This document shows positions 23,359 to 35,110 of a DNA stretch of 64,000 nt, in pieces. The DNA is from Treponema porcinum (GTDB lineage: Bacteria; Spirochaetota; Spirochaetia; Treponematales; Treponemataceae). The translations under genes and the position numbers were made by a program. Each line of letters starts with the position of its first letter. Within the stretch, counting starts at the first letter, position 1. The notes below the pieces were generated by a model. It had not been told where the DNA came from, searched no databases, and worked only from the letters and a program-made list of their open reading frames with translations. The stretch is from the NCBI RefSeq assembly GCF_900167145.1, contig NZ_FUWG01000006.1, positions 62,001 through 126,000 on the forward strand, read 5' to 3'.

Positions 23359-26300
23359 ATGTTCGCAAAGACACGAACAATCAACCGTCAGTATATCGGT
23401 AAAGACATCCAGAACTTTATGGATGTGCCGGATTTGATTGGTATTCAGACTTCTTCTTATGAAAGTTTTCTTCAGGCAGAACGGCTGAAGAAAGGTGAGC
23501 CGTTGCTTAATCAGGGATTGCAGGAAGTATTTACCTCAACGTTCCCTATTGAAAGTCCGAACGGCGATATGTCCCTTGAGTTTGAATATTACGAACTCGA
23601 TTATCCTAACATTAAATTTTCTGAACTCGAATGCAAGCAGAAAGGTCTGACCTATTCTGTTCCTTTGAAAGCCCGTATTGATCTTACGTTCTTGAATGAC
23701 GGTCATATCATTCAGAAGGACATTTATATGGGCGATATTCCGCTTATGACAGACCGCGGAACGTTCATCATCAACGGTGCAGAGCGCGTTGTTGTTTCTC
23801 AAATTCACCGCTCTCCTGGAGTTATTTTCCAGCACGATAAAGGCGTGTATTCTAGCCGCATAATTCCTTACCGCGGTTCCTGGCTTGAATTTGAAATTGA
23901 CCAGAAAAAAGAACTGATTTTTGCAAAAATTGACCGCAAGAAGAAAATCCTCGGCACTATTTTCCTGCGTGCGCTTGGCTACAATACGCGTGAGGAAATC
24001 ATCAGATGCTTCTATTCTACGGAAAATGTTGCTGTAGTTGATACGACTGAATCCCGCAATGCGCTTGTTGACAGCGTTCTTGCAAGTGCCGTTATCCTTA
24101 AGGATGAGGACGGAAACGAAAAGCGCCTGTTCAATGCCGGCGTACGCCTTCACCCTCACGATATTGATGACCTTGTTGCAAACGGCGTAAAGGAAATCTG
24201 CGTAATTAAATTCAATACAAAGAATAATCCGAACAGCAAGGAAGAGAACAACGAGTCACTTGACTCCCAGATTATCATCAACTGTTTTGAGCGCGAGGAA
24301 ATCCGCCACGTAAAGGAAGGTTCTGTAGACAACGAGCCGACACGTGAAGATGCGCTTGCTGCCGTTTATGCAGTCCTGATGCCTGGTGAACCGATTACTG
24401 TTGAGGCTGCTGAAAAAGACTTGAATTCAATGTTCTTCAGCGAGCGCCGCTATGACCTTGGACGCGTCGGACGCTACAAGCTCAACAAGAAATTTGATTA
24501 TAAAGATGACGTAAAAGATTTTACTTTGATTAAGGACGACATCATCAATACGATGAAAATTCTTATCAAGGTATATATCGGCGAAGAGCAGATTGACGAT
24601 ATTGATCATCTTGGTAACCGCCGTATCCGCTGTGTAGGCGAGCTTCTTACAAACCAGCTGAAAACTGCGTTCAGCAGAATGGAACGCATTGTAAAAGAAC
24701 GGATGGGCTTGAAAGAAACTGATACGATGAAACCGCAGGATCTTATTTCAATCAAACCGATTGTTGCCGCCCTGCGCGAATTCTACGGTTCAAGTCAGCT
24801 TTCTCAGTTTATGGATCAGGTAAATCCGCTTTCTGAACTGACTCACAAGCGCCGTCTGAATGCTCTTGGTCCTGGTGGTCTTTCACGCGACCGTGCCGGA
24901 TTTGAAGTCCGCGACGTTCATTATTCTCATTATGGACGTATGTGTCCTATTGAAACTCCTGAAGGTCCGAATATCGGTCTTATTGTTTCTCTTGCTATGT
25001 TCACGCAGATAAACGAGTACGGATTCCTTGAAGCGCCGTTCCGCAAAGTTGTGAACGGCAAGGCAACAAGCGAGGTTGAATATCTTTCGGCAATGGACGA
25101 AGACAAGTATTATGTCGGACAGCTTGTAGAAGGAATTAAGGAAGACGGTTCTTTCCCTACGGAAATGATTTCCTGCCGTCACCGCGGCGACTATACGACG
25201 CGCAACGTAAAGGATATTCAGTACATCGACGTTTCTCCGCGTCAGGTAATTTCCGTATCTGCATCTTTGATTCCGTTCCTTGAGCACGACGATGCAAACC
25301 GCGCACTTATGGGATGTAATATGCAGCGCCAGGCTGTACCGCTTCTGTTCCCTGAACCGCCTCACGTCGGTACTGGTATGGAGCGCAAGACTGCATACGA
25401 TTCGGGCGTTCTCGTAAAGGCGAAATATGAAGGCGATGTTGTATACGTTGCAAGTGACTTGATAAAAGTCCGCCCTACGGATAAGGCTGCCGGCGAGATA
25501 AATGAATATCCGCTTTTGAAATATCAGCGTACTAACAATGATACGTGTAATCATCAGCGTCCGATTGTTGAGGTTGGTCAGCACGTTAAGAAGGGCGATG
25601 TCCTTGCTGACGGTCCTGCAACGTTCAACGGTGAACTTGCGCTTGGACGTAACATTCTTGTAGGTTTCGTTCCGTGGAACGGCTATAACTACGAGGATGC
25701 TGTTTTGATTTCACAGCGCGTTGTCCGCGAAGATATGTATACTACTATCCACATCAAGGAATTCTCTATTGAAGTCCGCGAAACAAAGCTTGGTCCGGAG
25801 CGCATTACTCGCGATATTCCGAACACGGCTGAGAAAGCGCTTGATAATCTTGATGCGGAAGGTATCGTAAGAATAGGTGCTAAAGTCCGTTCCGGTGATA
25901 TTCTGGTAGGAAAAGTAACGCCGAAGAGCGAAACGGAAACAACTCCTGAATTCAAGCTTTTGAACTCAATTTTCGGTGAAAAGGCTAAGGAAGTGCGCGA
26001 TTCTTCCCTGCACGTTCCGCACGGAGTTGAGGGTGTTGTAATTGATGTTCAGCGAATGAAGCGTATGGAGGGCGATGAACTTTCTCCTGGCGTTGATGAG
26101 GTTGTAAAGGTAATCATTGCCAACAAGCGTAAACTTCGCGAAGGTGACAAGATGGCAGGACGTCACGGAAACAAGGGTGTCGTTGCGCGAATTCTTTCTA
26201 TAGAAGATATGCCGTACCTTGAAGATGGTACTCCGCTTGACGTATGTCTTAATCCTCTTGGTGTTCCTTCTCGTATGAATATCGGACAGATTATGGAATC

Positions 26301-26910
26301 GGAACTTGGTGTTGCTGGTAAATACCTTAATCAGTTCTTTGAATCACCGGTATTTCAGTCTCCTAGCCAGGAGCAGATTGCCGCAAAACTTAAGGAAGCA
26401 GGACTTGCTTCTGATGCAAAGCAGATTGTTCACGACGGACGCACAGGCGAACCGTTTGTAAATCCGATTTTTGTCGGCGTAATCTACTTTATGAAACTGC
26501 ATCACCTTGTTGATGACAAGATGCACGCGCGTTCTACAGGACCGTACTCACTTGTTACGCAGCAGCCGCTCGGCGGTAAGGCACAGTTCGGTGGTCAGCG
26601 TCTTGGTGAAATGGAAGTATGGGCGCTTGAGGCTTATGGTGCTGCAAACACATTGCAGGAGATGATGACTATTAAGTCTGATGATATGAACGGTCGTTCA
26701 AAGATTTACGAGTCTATCGTAAAGGGTGATCCGACTTCTCCTGTAGGCGTACCGGAAGCATTCAACGTTATGGTTCAGGAGCTTCGTGGTCTGGGTCTTG
26801 ATTTCACTATTTATGACGAAAAGGGCAAGCAGATTGCCCTGACGGAACGTGATCAGGAATTGATTGATAAAGCTGCATCTGGCTTCGAGAAGGAGAATTC
26901 AAATGCGTGA
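23359..26910 (+). CDS. rpoB: DNA-directed RNA polymerase subunit beta
   Basis: The 1183-aa beta subunit. I chose the second of two adjacent ATG codons (23359) because the GGGGG ribosome site is only 3 bases from the first; a still longer GTG-started frame is unlikely. The rifampicin region reads [31 protein letters not shown]: Asn501 (codon 24859-24861) replaces the Ser of E. coli 531. The rest is canonical, including GRHGNKGVV and the C-terminal clamp [22 protein letters not shown]. The gene overlaps rpoC by 8 bases. Confidence 0.97.
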   Translation: MFAKTRTINRQYIGKDIQNFMDVPDLIGIQTSSYESFLQAERLKKGEPLLNQGLQEVFTSTFPIESPNGDMSLEFEYYELDYPNIKFSELECKQKGLTYSVPLKARIDLTFLNDGHIIQKDIYMGDIPLMTDRGTFIINGAERVVVSQIHRSPGVIFQHDKGVYSSRIIPYRGSWLEFEIDQKKELIFAKIDRKKKILGTIFLRALGYNTREEIIRCFYSTENVAVVDTTESRNALVDSVLASAVILKDEDGNEKRLFNAGVRLHPHDIDDLVANGVKEICVIKFNTKNNPNSKEENNESLDSQIIINCFEREEIRHVKEGSVDNEPTREDALAAVYAVLMPGEPITVEAAEKDLNSMFFSERRYDLGRVGRYKLNKKFDYKDDVKDFTLIKDDIINTMKILIKVYIGEEQIDDIDHLGNRRIRCVGELLTNQLKTAFSRMERIVKERMGLKETDTMKPQDLISIKPIVAALREFYGSSQLSQFMDQVNPLSELTHKRRLNALGPGGLSRDRAGFEVRDVHYSHYGRMCPIETPEGPNIGLIVSLAMFTQINEYGFLEAPFRKVVNGKATSEVEYLSAMDEDKYYVGQLVEGIKEDGSFPTEMISCRHRGDYTTRNVKDIQYIDVSPRQVISVSASLIPFLEHDDANRALMGCNMQRQAVPLLFPEPPHVGTGMERKTAYDSGVLVKAKYEGDVVYVASDLIKVRPTDKAAGEINEYPLLKYQRTNNDTCNHQRPIVEVGQHVKKGDVLADGPATFNGELALGRNILVGFVPWNGYNYEDAVLISQRVVREDMYTTIHIKEFSIEVRETKLGPERITRDIPNTAEKALDNLDAEGIVRIGAKVRSGDILVGKVTPKSETETTPEFKLLNSIFGEKAKEVRDSSLHVPHGVEGVVIDVQRMKRMEGDELSPGVDEVVKVIIANKRKLREGDKMAGRHGNKGVVARILSIEDMPYLEDGTPLDVCLNPLGVPSRMNIGQIMESELGVAGKYLNQFFESPVFQSPSQEQIAAKLKEAGLASDAKQIVHDGRTGEPFVNPIFVGVIYFMKLHHLVDDKMHARSTGPYSLVTQQPLGGKAQFGGQRLGEMEVWALEAYGAANTLQEMMTIKSDDMNGRSKIYESIVKGDPTSPVGVPEAFNVMVQELRGLGLDFTIYDEKGKQIALTERDQELIDKAASGFEKENSNA

Positions 26911-29900
26911 TATTCAGGATTTTGCAAGTGTTAAAATAAAACTGGCTTCGCCGGATACAATCCGCGCGTGGTCTTACGGCGAAGTAAAAAAGCCGGAAAC
27001 TATAAACTATCGTACGCTTCGTCCGGAGAAAGACGGTCTTTTCTGCGAGCGCATTTTCGGAACTACCAAGGAATGGGAATGTTACTGCGGAAAATTCAAG
27101 TCAATCCGCTATAAGGGCGTTATCTGCGACCGCTGCGGCGTTGAAGTTACTCACTTTAAAGTACGCCGCGAGCGCACCGGTCATATCGAGCTTGCAGCAC
27201 CGGTAAGCCACATCTGGTATTACCGTTCCGTTCCTAGCCGGATGGGGCTTCTGCTTGATATGCAGGTTGCCCAGCTGCGTGCCGTTCTGTATTACGAAAA
27301 GTACATCGTTATTGATGCCGGTGATACGGACTTGAAGAAAATGCAGCTTCTGACGGAGGACGAGTACATCGAGGCGCGCGAGCGTTACGGTGAAACGTTC
27401 ACTGCGGATATGGGTGCAGAGGCTATCAAGACGCTTCTTGATAACATCGACCTTGATTCCCTTGCGGCAGAACTGCGTGCAAAGATGATTGAAAAGGGCT
27501 CAAAGAGTGACAAGCGTCTTTTAAAGCGCATTGAAATTGTTGAAAATTTCCGCTCGTCCGGAAATAAGGCGTCCTGGATGATTTTGGACGTTATTCCGGT
27601 AATTCCGCCGGAACTTCGCCCTATGGTTCAGCTTGACGGCGGGCGTTTTGCTACGTCTGACCTTAATGATTTGTACCGCCGCGTTATTAACCGCAACAAC
27701 CGCCTTAAGAGGCTTCAGCAGCTTTCTGCTCCGGACATCATTATCCGCAACGAAAAGCGTATGCTTCAGGAAGCGGTTGACTCATTGTTCGACAACTCAA
27801 AGCGCAAGCGCGTTGTAAAAGGCGCATCAAACAGACCGCTTAAGTCTATTTCCGATATGATTAAGGGTAAGCAGGGACGTTTCCGCCAGAATCTTCTTGG
27901 TAAGCGCGTTGACTACTCCGGACGTTCGGTAATCGTTGTAGGACCGGAGCTTAAACTGTGGCAGTGTGGTCTTCCTACGAAAATGGCGCTTGAACTTTTC
28001 AAGCCGTTCATTATGAAAAAGCTTGTTGACAAGGACGTTGTATTCAATATCAAGAAGGCAAAAATGCTCGTAGAGTCTGAAGCTCCGGAAGTATTCAGCA
28101 TTCTTGACGAAGTTGTGCGCGAGCATCCTGTTATGCTGAACCGCGCTCCTACGCTTCACCGTCTTGGTATTCTTGCATTTGAGCCTGTTCTTGTTGAAGG
28201 AAAGGCACTTAAGCTTCATCCGCTTGCCTGTAAATCATTCAATGCCGACTTTGACGGTGACCAGATGGCTATTCACGTTCCGCTGACGCAGGCTGCTCAG
28301 ATGGAATGCTGGACTCTTATGCTTTCCGCAAGAAACCTTCTTGATCCGGCGAACGGAAACACAATCGTTGCGCCGTCACAGGATATGGTTCTTGGAATTT
28401 ACTATATGACTTCCGTAAAACCGGGTGCAAAGGGAACGGGTAAGCGTTTCTCAAGTCCTGATGAAGTCCGCCTTGCGGCTGAAAGCGGTGCTATTGAATG
28501 GCAGGCTGCAATCAAAGTGAATGCTCCTAAAGATTCTTTCAAAGAAGGCGAGTTTAAAGCCGGAGATTTGATTGAAACTACTGCCGGACGCCTTCGCTTT
28601 AATGAAGCTATGCCTGACGGAGTCCGCTATGTAAACGAGCTTATGGGTGATAAAAAACTCAAGGCTATGATTGAAGATGTTTATCATACGCAGGGACCGT
28701 GGCTTACAATCCAGATGCTTGACGCAATCAAGTCCGTCGGATACAAAAACGCTACGTTCTTCGGTGCAACTCTTTCTATGGACGATATTCTTGTTCCTGC
28801 TGAAAAGAAAGAGATGGTTGACAAGGCAAATAAAGAAGTTGAAAAAATCGTTAATGACTACTCAAAAGGTGTTATCACCGGAGAGGAGCGCTATAATCGT
28901 GTATGCGATATCTGGGCCCGCACTAACGACGAACTGACTGATTTGATGATGAAAAATCTTGCCAGCCACAAAGACGGATTTAATACTATCTATATGATGG
29001 CTACTTCCGGTGCCCGCGGTTCTAAAAAGCAGATTTCACAGCTTGCGGCTATGCGCGGATTGATGGCTAAGCCTAGCGGAGAAATCATCGAACTTCCTAT
29101 CCGTTCGAACTTCAAGGAAGGTCTTTCGGTTATCGAATACTTTATTTCTACGAACGGTGCGCGCAAGGGTCTTTCTGATACTGCTTTGAAGACTGCTGAC
29201 GCAGGTTATATGACCCGCCGTCTTGTTGATGTTGCTCAGGACGTTGTTGTAAATGACGAAGACTGCGGAACTATCAACGGTATTGATTATGCGGCGATTA
29301 AAGACGGTGATGAAATTGTCGTTCATCTGGCAGACAGAATTGTCGGTCACTATACGATTGAACGCGTCGTTCACCCTATTACCGGTGATTTGATCTGCGA
29401 TGTAAACGAATACATAACTCCGGAACTCGCAAAGAAAATTGAAGATGCCGGCGTTGAAAAGGTTAAGCTCCGCACTGTCCTTACGTGCGAAGCACAGCAC
29501 GGTATTTGTATAAAATGTTACGGTCAGAACCTTGCCCGCAACAAGATTGTTGAAATCGGTGAGGCTGTAGGTATTATTGCTGCGCAGTCAATCGGTCAAC
29601 CTGGTACTCAGCTTACTCTTCGTACGTTCCACTCAGGTGGTACTGCTGATAAGGCAACGGAAGATAACCGCATCGTGCTGAACTTTAATGCAATAATCAA
29701 TGATGTTCAGGGAACGCACGTAGAAATGGATGACGGAAGCTGGCTCTTTACTCGTAAAGGCTTTATGAAAGTTATCCGCATTCTTGACAGCGTAAAGCTT
29801 GAGAGCGGCGATGACCTTAAAGTACAGGACGGCGTAAGTCTTTTGAAAGACAGCGTTCTGCTTGTGCGCAAAGGAAAGAAAGTTACGGCTTCTGCTTCCG

Positions 29901-31168
29901 GAAAAGTCATTATCAAAGACAATGTTCTGTATCTTGTAAATAAGGAAGTGAAGGTTGAAATCAGTAACGGTTCTACTATTCACACAAAGGCAGGCGATGT
30001 TGTTGAAGCAGGAAAGGCATTGGGAACATTCGACCAGTATTCTGATCCGATTATTGCTGAAAGCAACGGTTACGTTCATTTTGAAGATGTAATTCTAGGT
30101 TCTACTCTTGCAGAAAAAGTTGATATGCAGACTGGTAAGACTGAGCGTACGATTACTGACCTTCACCTTGACGTTAAACAGCCGCGTATTCTTGTTACTG
30201 ATGAAGCCGGTAACGAAATGGGAAGTTACTATCTTCCTGCCGGTGCCGTTCTTCAGGTTGAGGACACGCAGCAGATTAAGGCAGGTGATACTCTTGCCAA
30301 GATGCCTAAAGAGGCTGCAAAGACAAACGATATTACCGGTGGTATTCCGCGTGTTACAGAGCTTTTCGAAGCGCGCAAACCGAAAAATCCTTGCGTTCTT
30401 GCCCGGATTTCAGGAACTGTCAAGTTCAAGGGAATTTCAAAGGCAAAGCGTATTATCGCCGTTGAAGACGAATTCGGTAATGTTTTTGAACATCTTGTTC
30501 CTACGCAGAAGCATATGCTTGTGCGCGACGGTGACAAAGTAGAAGCCGGCGAGCAGCTGTGTGACGGCGCACCTAATCCAAGCGATATTCTTAATATTCT
30601 TGGTGAAAATGCCCTTCAGAATTACCTTATGGACGAAATCCAGTCCGTATACCGTGCGCAGGGCGTATCTATCAATGATAAGCACATCGGCGTTATCGTA
30701 CGCCAGATGCTCCGCAAGGTAGAAATCGTTGCCGTTGGTGATACAAAATTCATCTACGGTCAGCAGGTTGATAAATACAAGTTCCACGAGGAGAACAGGC
30801 GTGTAGTATCAGAAGGCGGACAGCCGGCTGTTGCGCGCCCGATGTTCCAGGGTATTACGAAAGCGGCTTTGAACGTAGATTCGTTCCTTTCTGCTGCGTC
30901 ATTCCAGGAAACAACGCGTGTTCTTACGAATGCGGCTATTTCCGGCTCAACGGACGGTCTGCATGGTATTAAAGAAAACGTTGCAATCGGACATATGATT
31001 CCGGCGGGAACAGGCATTAAGAATTACAAGAACATCAAGCTGTTTGATGAAAGTGATACAGACCTTGACGTTCAGATGGATGAAATTCTTGAGCGTCGCC
31101 GTCAGGAAAAAGAGCTTGAGATGAACAGGGTTGAAGAACCTGTGTTTGAGGCTGACGAGCAGGACTAA
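26903..31168 (+). CDS. rpoC: DNA-directed RNA polymerase subunit beta'
   Basis: A 1421-aa subunit carrying the catalytic centre. N-terminal zinc finger [20 protein letters not shown], catalytic [15 protein letters not shown], bridge helix and trigger loop follow, then the second zinc site with [13 protein letters not shown] and the C-terminal [16 protein letters not shown]. The ATG at 26903 has AAGGAG 8 bases before it and overlaps the rpoB stop; the longer frame is a read-back into rpoB. A strong terminator follows. Confidence 0.97.
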   Translation: MRDIQDFASVKIKLASPDTIRAWSYGEVKKPETINYRTLRPEKDGLFCERIFGTTKEWECYCGKFKSIRYKGVICDRCGVEVTHFKVRRERTGHIELAAPVSHIWYYRSVPSRMGLLLDMQVAQLRAVLYYEKYIVIDAGDTDLKKMQLLTEDEYIEARERYGETFTADMGAEAIKTLLDNIDLDSLAAELRAKMIEKGSKSDKRLLKRIEIVENFRSSGNKASWMILDVIPVIPPELRPMVQLDGGRFATSDLNDLYRRVINRNNRLKRLQQLSAPDIIIRNEKRMLQEAVDSLFDNSKRKRVVKGASNRPLKSISDMIKGKQGRFRQNLLGKRVDYSGRSVIVVGPELKLWQCGLPTKMALELFKPFIMKKLVDKDVVFNIKKAKMLVESEAPEVFSILDEVVREHPVMLNRAPTLHRLGILAFEPVLVEGKALKLHPLACKSFNADFDGDQMAIHVPLTQAAQMECWTLMLSARNLLDPANGNTIVAPSQDMVLGIYYMTSVKPGAKGTGKRFSSPDEVRLAAESGAIEWQAAIKVNAPKDSFKEGEFKAGDLIETTAGRLRFNEAMPDGVRYVNELMGDKKLKAMIEDVYHTQGPWLTIQMLDAIKSVGYKNATFFGATLSMDDILVPAEKKEMVDKANKEVEKIVNDYSKGVITGEERYNRVCDIWARTNDELTDLMMKNLASHKDGFNTIYMMATSGARGSKKQISQLAAMRGLMAKPSGEIIELPIRSNFKEGLSVIEYFISTNGARKGLSDTALKTADAGYMTRRLVDVAQDVVVNDEDCGTINGIDYAAIKDGDEIVVHLADRIVGHYTIERVVHPITGDLICDVNEYITPELAKKIEDAGVEKVKLRTVLTCEAQHGICIKCYGQNLARNKIVEIGEAVGIIAAQSIGQPGTQLTLRTFHSGGTADKATEDNRIVLNFNAIINDVQGTHVEMDDGSWLFTRKGFMKVIRILDSVKLESGDDLKVQDGVSLLKDSVLLVRKGKKVTASASGKVIIKDNVLYLVNKEVKVEISNGSTIHTKAGDVVEAGKALGTFDQYSDPIIAESNGYVHFEDVILGSTLAEKVDMQTGKTERTITDLHLDVKQPRILVTDEAGNEMGSYYLPAGAVLQVEDTQQIKAGDTLAKMPKEAAKTNDITGGIPRVTELFEARKPKNPCVLARISGTVKFKGISKAKRIIAVEDEFGNVFEHLVPTQKHMLVRDGDKVEAGEQLCDGAPNPSDILNILGENALQNYLMDEIQSVYRAQGVSINDKHIGVIVRQMLRKVEIVAVGDTKFIYGQQVDKYKFHEENRRVVSEGGQPAVARPMFQGITKAALNVDSFLSAASFQETTRVLTNAAISGSTDGLHGIKENVAIGHMIPAGTGIKNYKNIKLFDESDTDLDVQMDEILERRRQEKELEMNRVEEPVFEADEQD

Positions 31169-31196
31169 TGCCTGTATAATGGTACTGCTAGCAGAA

Positions 31197-31234
31197 GAAT
31201 ACCGCCCGGATACTTCGGGCGGTATTCTTTTTTA
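31197..31234 (+). terminator. Terminator of the rpoBC operon
   Basis: Near-perfect 12-bp stem GAATACCGCCCG/CGGGCGGTATTC followed by a run of T. Apart from the promoter listed next, nothing else is seen between here and 31469. Confidence 0.95.
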
Positions 31235-31395
31235 TACGGTTTATAAAGACAATTTGTTATGCCAGTTTTTAGTTGTGTGTGTGGTGAGTTGAAAGAGTAA
31301 TGCCTTGCAGTTTTGTTTTTGATGGTTTACAGTGTAAGGCGTATTGAAGAAAGTATTGTCAGACAAATTTTTATATATATCCTTAAATATATTTT

Positions 31396-31424
31396 TTGCA
31401 GTAGTAAAAATAATGTTTTATAAT
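31396..31424 (+). promoter_or_regulatory. Promoter of the EIIC-EAL gene
   Basis: TTGCAG (31396-31401), 17 bases, TATAAT (31419-31424). The leader to the ATG at 31470 is about 40 bases and contains GGAGG. Confidence 0.65.
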
Positions 31425-31469
31425 AGTAGAAAAAGTGTTTGCGCCGGAAAGCGCCGGAGGATATGTTCA

Positions 31470-33566
31470 ATGAATCTGAAGCAGAAGGCACTTGATTTAA
31501 CATATAAAATAGAAAATAATTTTTTTCTCACAGTTGTCCGTCGTTCCCTTACGATGATGATACCGTTCGTCCTTGTAGGCGGATTTGCCTGTGCGTTTAT
31601 AAATCTGCCGTTTATTGATTATGGTTCGGAACTGTTCGACGGTGCATTGGGAACACTGCATTCTATTTTGCTTTTTATTTACAATGGTACTTTTGGTCTT
31701 TTTTCTCTTGCGCTGCTTATTGTCATTACAGTAAGTTATTGCATAGAAAAAAATGAATCGCCGGATAAGGCGGCGATGTACGTAATAGTTGCGCTCGGTG
31801 CGTACGGAGCGCAGCTTAACATCGGTACTTCAGGATTTAATTTTGAAAGCCTGGGCGTAAAGAGCAGTTTTTCTGCGATTTTTATTGCGCTCCTTTCCTG
31901 CTTTTTGTACGAACGTCTTAAGCGCATAACGGCATTTTCCCTGAAAAAATACGTTTCCGGTATGGACGTTATGTGTGCCAATTCAATTTCATCGCTTTTG
32001 CCGATGACGTTTGTAGTGGGTGTTGCTGTTCTGATAAATCTGCTGCTTCATTCGTTTTTTGGAGTGAAAAGCGTACACGAACTGTTTTCAAATCTTTCCT
32101 GTGCGCTTTTTGCCCACGTTCATAACCGTTTCTTTTCCGGGCTTCTGTATACGTTCCTCCTTCATTTTTTCTGGTCGCTGGGATTTCACGGAAGTAATCT
32201 GATGGAACCTATTGCCCAGTCGATTTTTTCGGACGTGGCGGCAGATACTGTGTTCAGCAAAAGTTTTTTTGATACGTATATCGTAATGGGCGGATGCGGT
32301 ACTACAATCTGTGTACTTCTTCTGCTTCTTCTTTTCTTCAGAAAGACGCGTTTGGGCAATCTTTCAAAAATTGCTTTTTTCCCTGTCGTGTTTAACCTGA
32401 ACGAAGTCCTTACGTTCGGCATTCCGATTGTTCTTAATCCTGTTATGGTAATTCCGTTTATCAGTACGCCGGTGGTTTTGTACTGCATTGCCTATGCGGC
32501 GACTGCATCAGGACTTATTCCGGGACTTATAACTACAGTTCCATGGTCAACGCCTATTCTTGTGAGCGGATATATTGCTACCGGCTCTGTACGCGGCGTT
32601 CTTCTGCAGCTTTTTCTTGTTGCAACCGGTATGGCAGTATATTATCCCTTTATCCGGCTGAATAAGCGTATACAGGAACTTAGCGCGCATAAAAAACTTG
32701 ATACACTGGTGGAAGCACTGAAAATATGTGAACGGGAGGGGGAACCGCCGCAGTTTCTCTCCAGAGTTGACAGTCTTGGTATGATGACACGTGTTCTTTT
32801 TGATGATTTAAAAGACGCAATTAAGCAGAATGCATTGTTTATGGTGTATCAGCCGCAAGTAAATTCGGATGGAAGGTGTGTTGGTGCAGAGGCTTTGCTT
32901 CGGTGGAATCACTCTCTGTACGGTTCTATTTATCCTCCTCTTATAATCTATCTTGCAAAAGCTGGCGGAATGCTTTCCCAACTTGAAGAAAAGATTATTG
33001 ATATGGTGGCGCAGTCAATAGCACAAACAGAAAAGGTGTTCGCCGGTGATTTTAAAATTTCTTTCAATATTACAGGAAAATCACTGTTCTGGGATATTGA
33101 GTCATGCATAGACAATGCTCTTAAGAAATATAAGATTCCGGCGGAACGGATGTGGATAGAAATTACCGAGCAGGACGTCATCTCCAAGTCTGATGAAGTT
33201 GTCGGTACGCTCAAACGACTGAAGGCAAAAGGTCACACCCTGCTTATTGATGATTTTGGTATGGGACATACGTCGCTTCTATACCTTCAGTCGGGCTTTT
33301 TCGGCGTTGTAAAGCTTGACGGTTCGCTTGTTAAGAATATTGTCCATAACGAAACAAACCGGAATATTGTAGATTCTATTGTCGCACTCGGAAACAAGCT
33401 TGGAATAAAAGTCATTGCAGAATTTGTAGAAAATCAGGAAGAAGTGGAAGTGCTTCATTCGCTTGGGTGCAGCTGGTATCAGGGATATTTGTATTCCAAG
33501 CCGGTATCATTCGAGCAGTTTGTTTCATATCTGTGTCGTACTAATGAGGAGCTGTCGGGGATTTGA
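31470..33566 (+). CDS. PTS EIIC-type membrane domain fused to an EAL c-di-GMP phosphodiesterase domain
   Basis: A 698-aa inner-membrane protein. Residues about 1-410 form a multi-span EIIC domain of the lactose/cellobiose class (MMIPFVLVGGFACAFINLP, FHGSNLMEPIAQS, FNLNEVLTFGIPIVLNP). Residues about 455-698 are a complete EAL domain: EALLRW (about 473), NITGKSL, EITEQDV, DDFGMGHTSLLYL (about 593), KLDGSLVKNI (about 614) and EFVEN (about 650). All metal-binding and catalytic positions look intact, so it should hydrolyse c-di-GMP. No EIIA or EIIB lies nearby, so the EIIC half is more likely a sugar sensor than a transporter. The start is set by GGAGG; a longer frame exists. Confidence 0.88.
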   Translation: MNLKQKALDLTYKIENNFFLTVVRRSLTMMIPFVLVGGFACAFINLPFIDYGSELFDGALGTLHSILLFIYNGTFGLFSLALLIVITVSYCIEKNESPDKAAMYVIVALGAYGAQLNIGTSGFNFESLGVKSSFSAIFIALLSCFLYERLKRITAFSLKKYVSGMDVMCANSISSLLPMTFVVGVAVLINLLLHSFFGVKSVHELFSNLSCALFAHVHNRFFSGLLYTFLLHFFWSLGFHGSNLMEPIAQSIFSDVAADTVFSKSFFDTYIVMGGCGTTICVLLLLLLFFRKTRLGNLSKIAFFPVVFNLNEVLTFGIPIVLNPVMVIPFISTPVVLYCIAYAATASGLIPGLITTVPWSTPILVSGYIATGSVRGVLLQLFLVATGMAVYYPFIRLNKRIQELSAHKKLDTLVEALKICEREGEPPQFLSRVDSLGMMTRVLFDDLKDAIKQNALFMVYQPQVNSDGRCVGAEALLRWNHSLYGSIYPPLIIYLAKAGGMLSQLEEKIIDMVAQSIAQTEKVFAGDFKISFNITGKSLFWDIESCIDNALKKYKIPAERMWIEITEQDVISKSDEVVGTLKRLKAKGHTLLIDDFGMGHTSLLYLQSGFFGVVKLDGSLVKNIVHNETNRNIVDSIVALGNKLGIKVIAEFVENQEEVEVLHSLGCSWYQGYLYSKPVSFEQFVSYLCRTNEELSGI

Positions 33567-33810
33567 TGCAAGGCAGTGCGGCGTGCAGTTTCTCTCAAAA
33601 ATCTGGTTAATCCCCTTCCGGTTTTCTTCAGGCGATGGTTCAGGCGGAACTTCTGGAGATTCTGACGGTGGAATTTCCGAAAATTTTGTCTTTTCCTGGA
33701 TTTTTTCCGGAATTTCTGCCGGCATATCGTTCTGTATGTAGTTTTTGTGTGAAATTCTCTTGAATTCATTTTCTGAATTCATTAGTATTGAAAAACTATC
33801 TTATTGTAAG

Positions 33811-33868
33811 TTGGAATAGAGTTTTTGCTCTATATTGATATGCAAATCTTCCGGGGTGCTGACCGGAA
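33811..33868 (+). promoter_or_regulatory. Possible promoter and leader hairpins of rpsL
   Basis: TTGGAA (33811-33816), 16 bases, TATTGA (33833-33838) is a weak promoter candidate overlapped by ATAGAG/CTCTAT arms (33816-33833). TTCCGG/CCGGAA (33849-33868) is a leader hairpin just before the ribosome site. The rest of 33567-33888 holds only a short GAATTCA/TGAATTC inverted repeat near 33762-33780 and no convincing gene. Confidence 0.35.
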
Positions 33869-33888
33869 TAAATAGAGGAGAATAGGCG

Positions 33889-34263
33889 ATGCCTACAATC
33901 AATCAATTAATTCGTCAGGGACGTCAGTCTGTGGCTAACAGAACGAAGTCTCCCGCACTTCAGTCCTGCCCGCAGAAACGTGGTGTTTGTACCCGTGTTA
34001 TGACTGTAACTCCAAAAAAGCCGAACTCTGCGCTCCGCAAGGTTGCCCGTGTTCGCTTGTCAAATGGTATTGAAGTAACTGCATATATTCCTGGTATAGG
34101 TCACAACCTTCAGGAACACTCTGTAGTTTTAATCCGTGGTGGTCGTGTTAAGGATCTTCCTGGTGTTCGCTATCATATCATCCGTGGTACTAAGGATACT
34201 CTTGGCGTTGAGGACCGCAAGCGCGGACGCTCAAAATATGGTGCTAAAAGACCTAAGGCTTAA
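33889..34263 (+). CDS. rpsL: 30S ribosomal protein S12
   Basis: A 124-aa decoding-centre protein. [21 protein letters not shown] carries the lysine corresponding to E. coli K42/K43, and [14 protein letters not shown] carries the second streptomycin-region lysine; both look wild type. It begins the str operon with rpsG 15 bases downstream. fusA, usually third, is not here. Confidence 0.97.
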   Translation: MPTINQLIRQGRQSVANRTKSPALQSCPQKRGVCTRVMTVTPKKPNSALRKVARVRLSNGIEVTAYIPGIGHNLQEHSVVLIRGGRVKDLPGVRYHIIRGTKDTLGVEDRKRGRSKYGAKRPKA

Positions 34264-34278
34264 TAACGGAGGAATACG

Positions 34279-34749
34279 ATGGGAAGACATAAGAAGTCAG
34301 TTGACCGTCCATGTTTGCCGGACGCAAAATATAACAGCAAGATTGTTACTAAATTTGTCAGCCGTATGATGCTTGACGGAAAGAAAGCAACTTGCACAAA
34401 AGTAATCTATGAAGCCATGGATAAACTTAAGGCTAAGACCGATAAGGATCCGCTTGAGGTTCTCCTTAAAGCTTTGGAAAACGTTAAGCCTGTAGTAGAA
34501 GTAAAATCACGCCGCGTTGGTGGTGCTACATATCAGGTTCCGGTAGAAATTCGTGATTCACGCCGCGAAGCTCTTGCTATGCGCTGGATTATCGAAGCTG
34601 CTAGAAACAGAAGCGGACACGGTATGGCAGATACACTTTCTGCTGAACTGCTTGATGCATTCAACAATACCGGTTCTGCCTTCAAGAAGAAGGAAGATAC
34701 CCACAAGATGGCTGAGGCTAACAAGGCTTTTGCTCATTACCGCTGGTAG
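34279..34749 (+). CDS. rpsG: 30S ribosomal protein S7
   Basis: The 156-aa head-assembly protein that binds the 3' major domain of 16S rRNA. It begins [17 protein letters not shown] and contains [20 protein letters not shown], the S7 hallmark, and ends with [13 protein letters not shown]. Length is standard. A terminator follows 17 bases later, cutting the usual rpsG-fusA continuity. Confidence 0.97.
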   Translation: MGRHKKSVDRPCLPDAKYNSKIVTKFVSRMMLDGKKATCTKVIYEAMDKLKAKTDKDPLEVLLKALENVKPVVEVKSRRVGGATYQVPVEIRDSRREALAMRWIIEAARNRSGHGMADTLSAELLDAFNNTGSAFKKKEDTHKMAEANKAFAHYRW

Positions 34750-34766
34750 TTCTTTCTGCCTGTATA

Positions 34767-34801
34767 AAGGGCGTCTGCATTGTGCGGACGCCCTTTTTTT
34801 T
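34767..34801 (+). terminator. Terminator after rpsG
   Basis: AAGGGCGTCTGC/GCGGACGCCCTT stem with one G-T pair, followed by eight or more T. Confidence 0.93.
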
Positions 34802-34843
34802 GCGTTTTTTTTTCTTATGGAGATTTTTATTTTGCTCCGGTAC

Positions 34844-34872
34844 TTGCAATTTATTTATAAAAATTGTATAAA
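34844..34872 (+). promoter_or_regulatory. Promoter in the rpsG-tuf gap
   Basis: TTGCAA (34844-34849), 17 bases, TATAAA (34867-34872). It would start transcription near 34879, directly at a large hairpin. Confidence 0.55.
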
Positions 34873-34878
34873 GGTAGA

Positions 34879-35110
34879 ACCTGTCATAGCCTGTATTGGG
34901 CGCGGCAGGTACAGGGTTCTTTAATATCAGCGGGCTGTTTCAAGCCTGGTATTTCCGTAAAGTTAATCGCAAGATTTTCAGGAAAATACGACCCTTGGGT
35001 GCGGATTTCTGCCGTCGGCAGGATGAGTGATAACAGGTGTGAACAGGGGTTCTGGTAAGTCTGCAATAAGGCAGGCTGGCTCTTGGAAACCAGACCAGTT
35101 ATCAGCACTT
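34879..35110 (+). ncRNA. Putative structured RNA or long leader upstream of tuf
   Basis: The 600-base gap between rpsG and tuf has no convincing gene but is dense in complementary segments. These include AGAACC-TGT/ACA-GGGTTCT (34876-34920), CTGCC-GTC-GGCAG (35009-35021), and a multibranch closed by GATAAC/GTTATC (35029-35034 with 35098-35103) enclosing TCTGGT/ACCAGA. Farther on, GATGATGAT could pair with ATCATCATC (35118-35213 region). A promoter sits at its start. I cannot match it to RNase P RNA, tmRNA, SRP RNA or a known riboswitch. Either an independent RNA or the tuf leader; its 3' end is not defined. Confidence 0.45.

Noticed and set aside
33525..33782. 85-codon minus-strand frame rich in Pro and Glu after the EIIC-EAL gene
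   Set aside because: The composition looks protein-like, but there is no ribosome site, it overlaps the end of the EIIC-EAL gene antisense, and no family is recognised.
34884..35108. 74-codon minus-strand frame in the rpsG-tuf gap
   Set aside because: No ribosome site or recognisable protein; the region is better explained by RNA structure.
34879..35110. RNase P RNA, tmRNA or SRP RNA in the rpsG-tuf gap
   Set aside because: The GAGGAAAGTCC-type RNase P core, a tmRNA tag frame with T-arm, and the SRP GGAAG-type apical loop are all missing.
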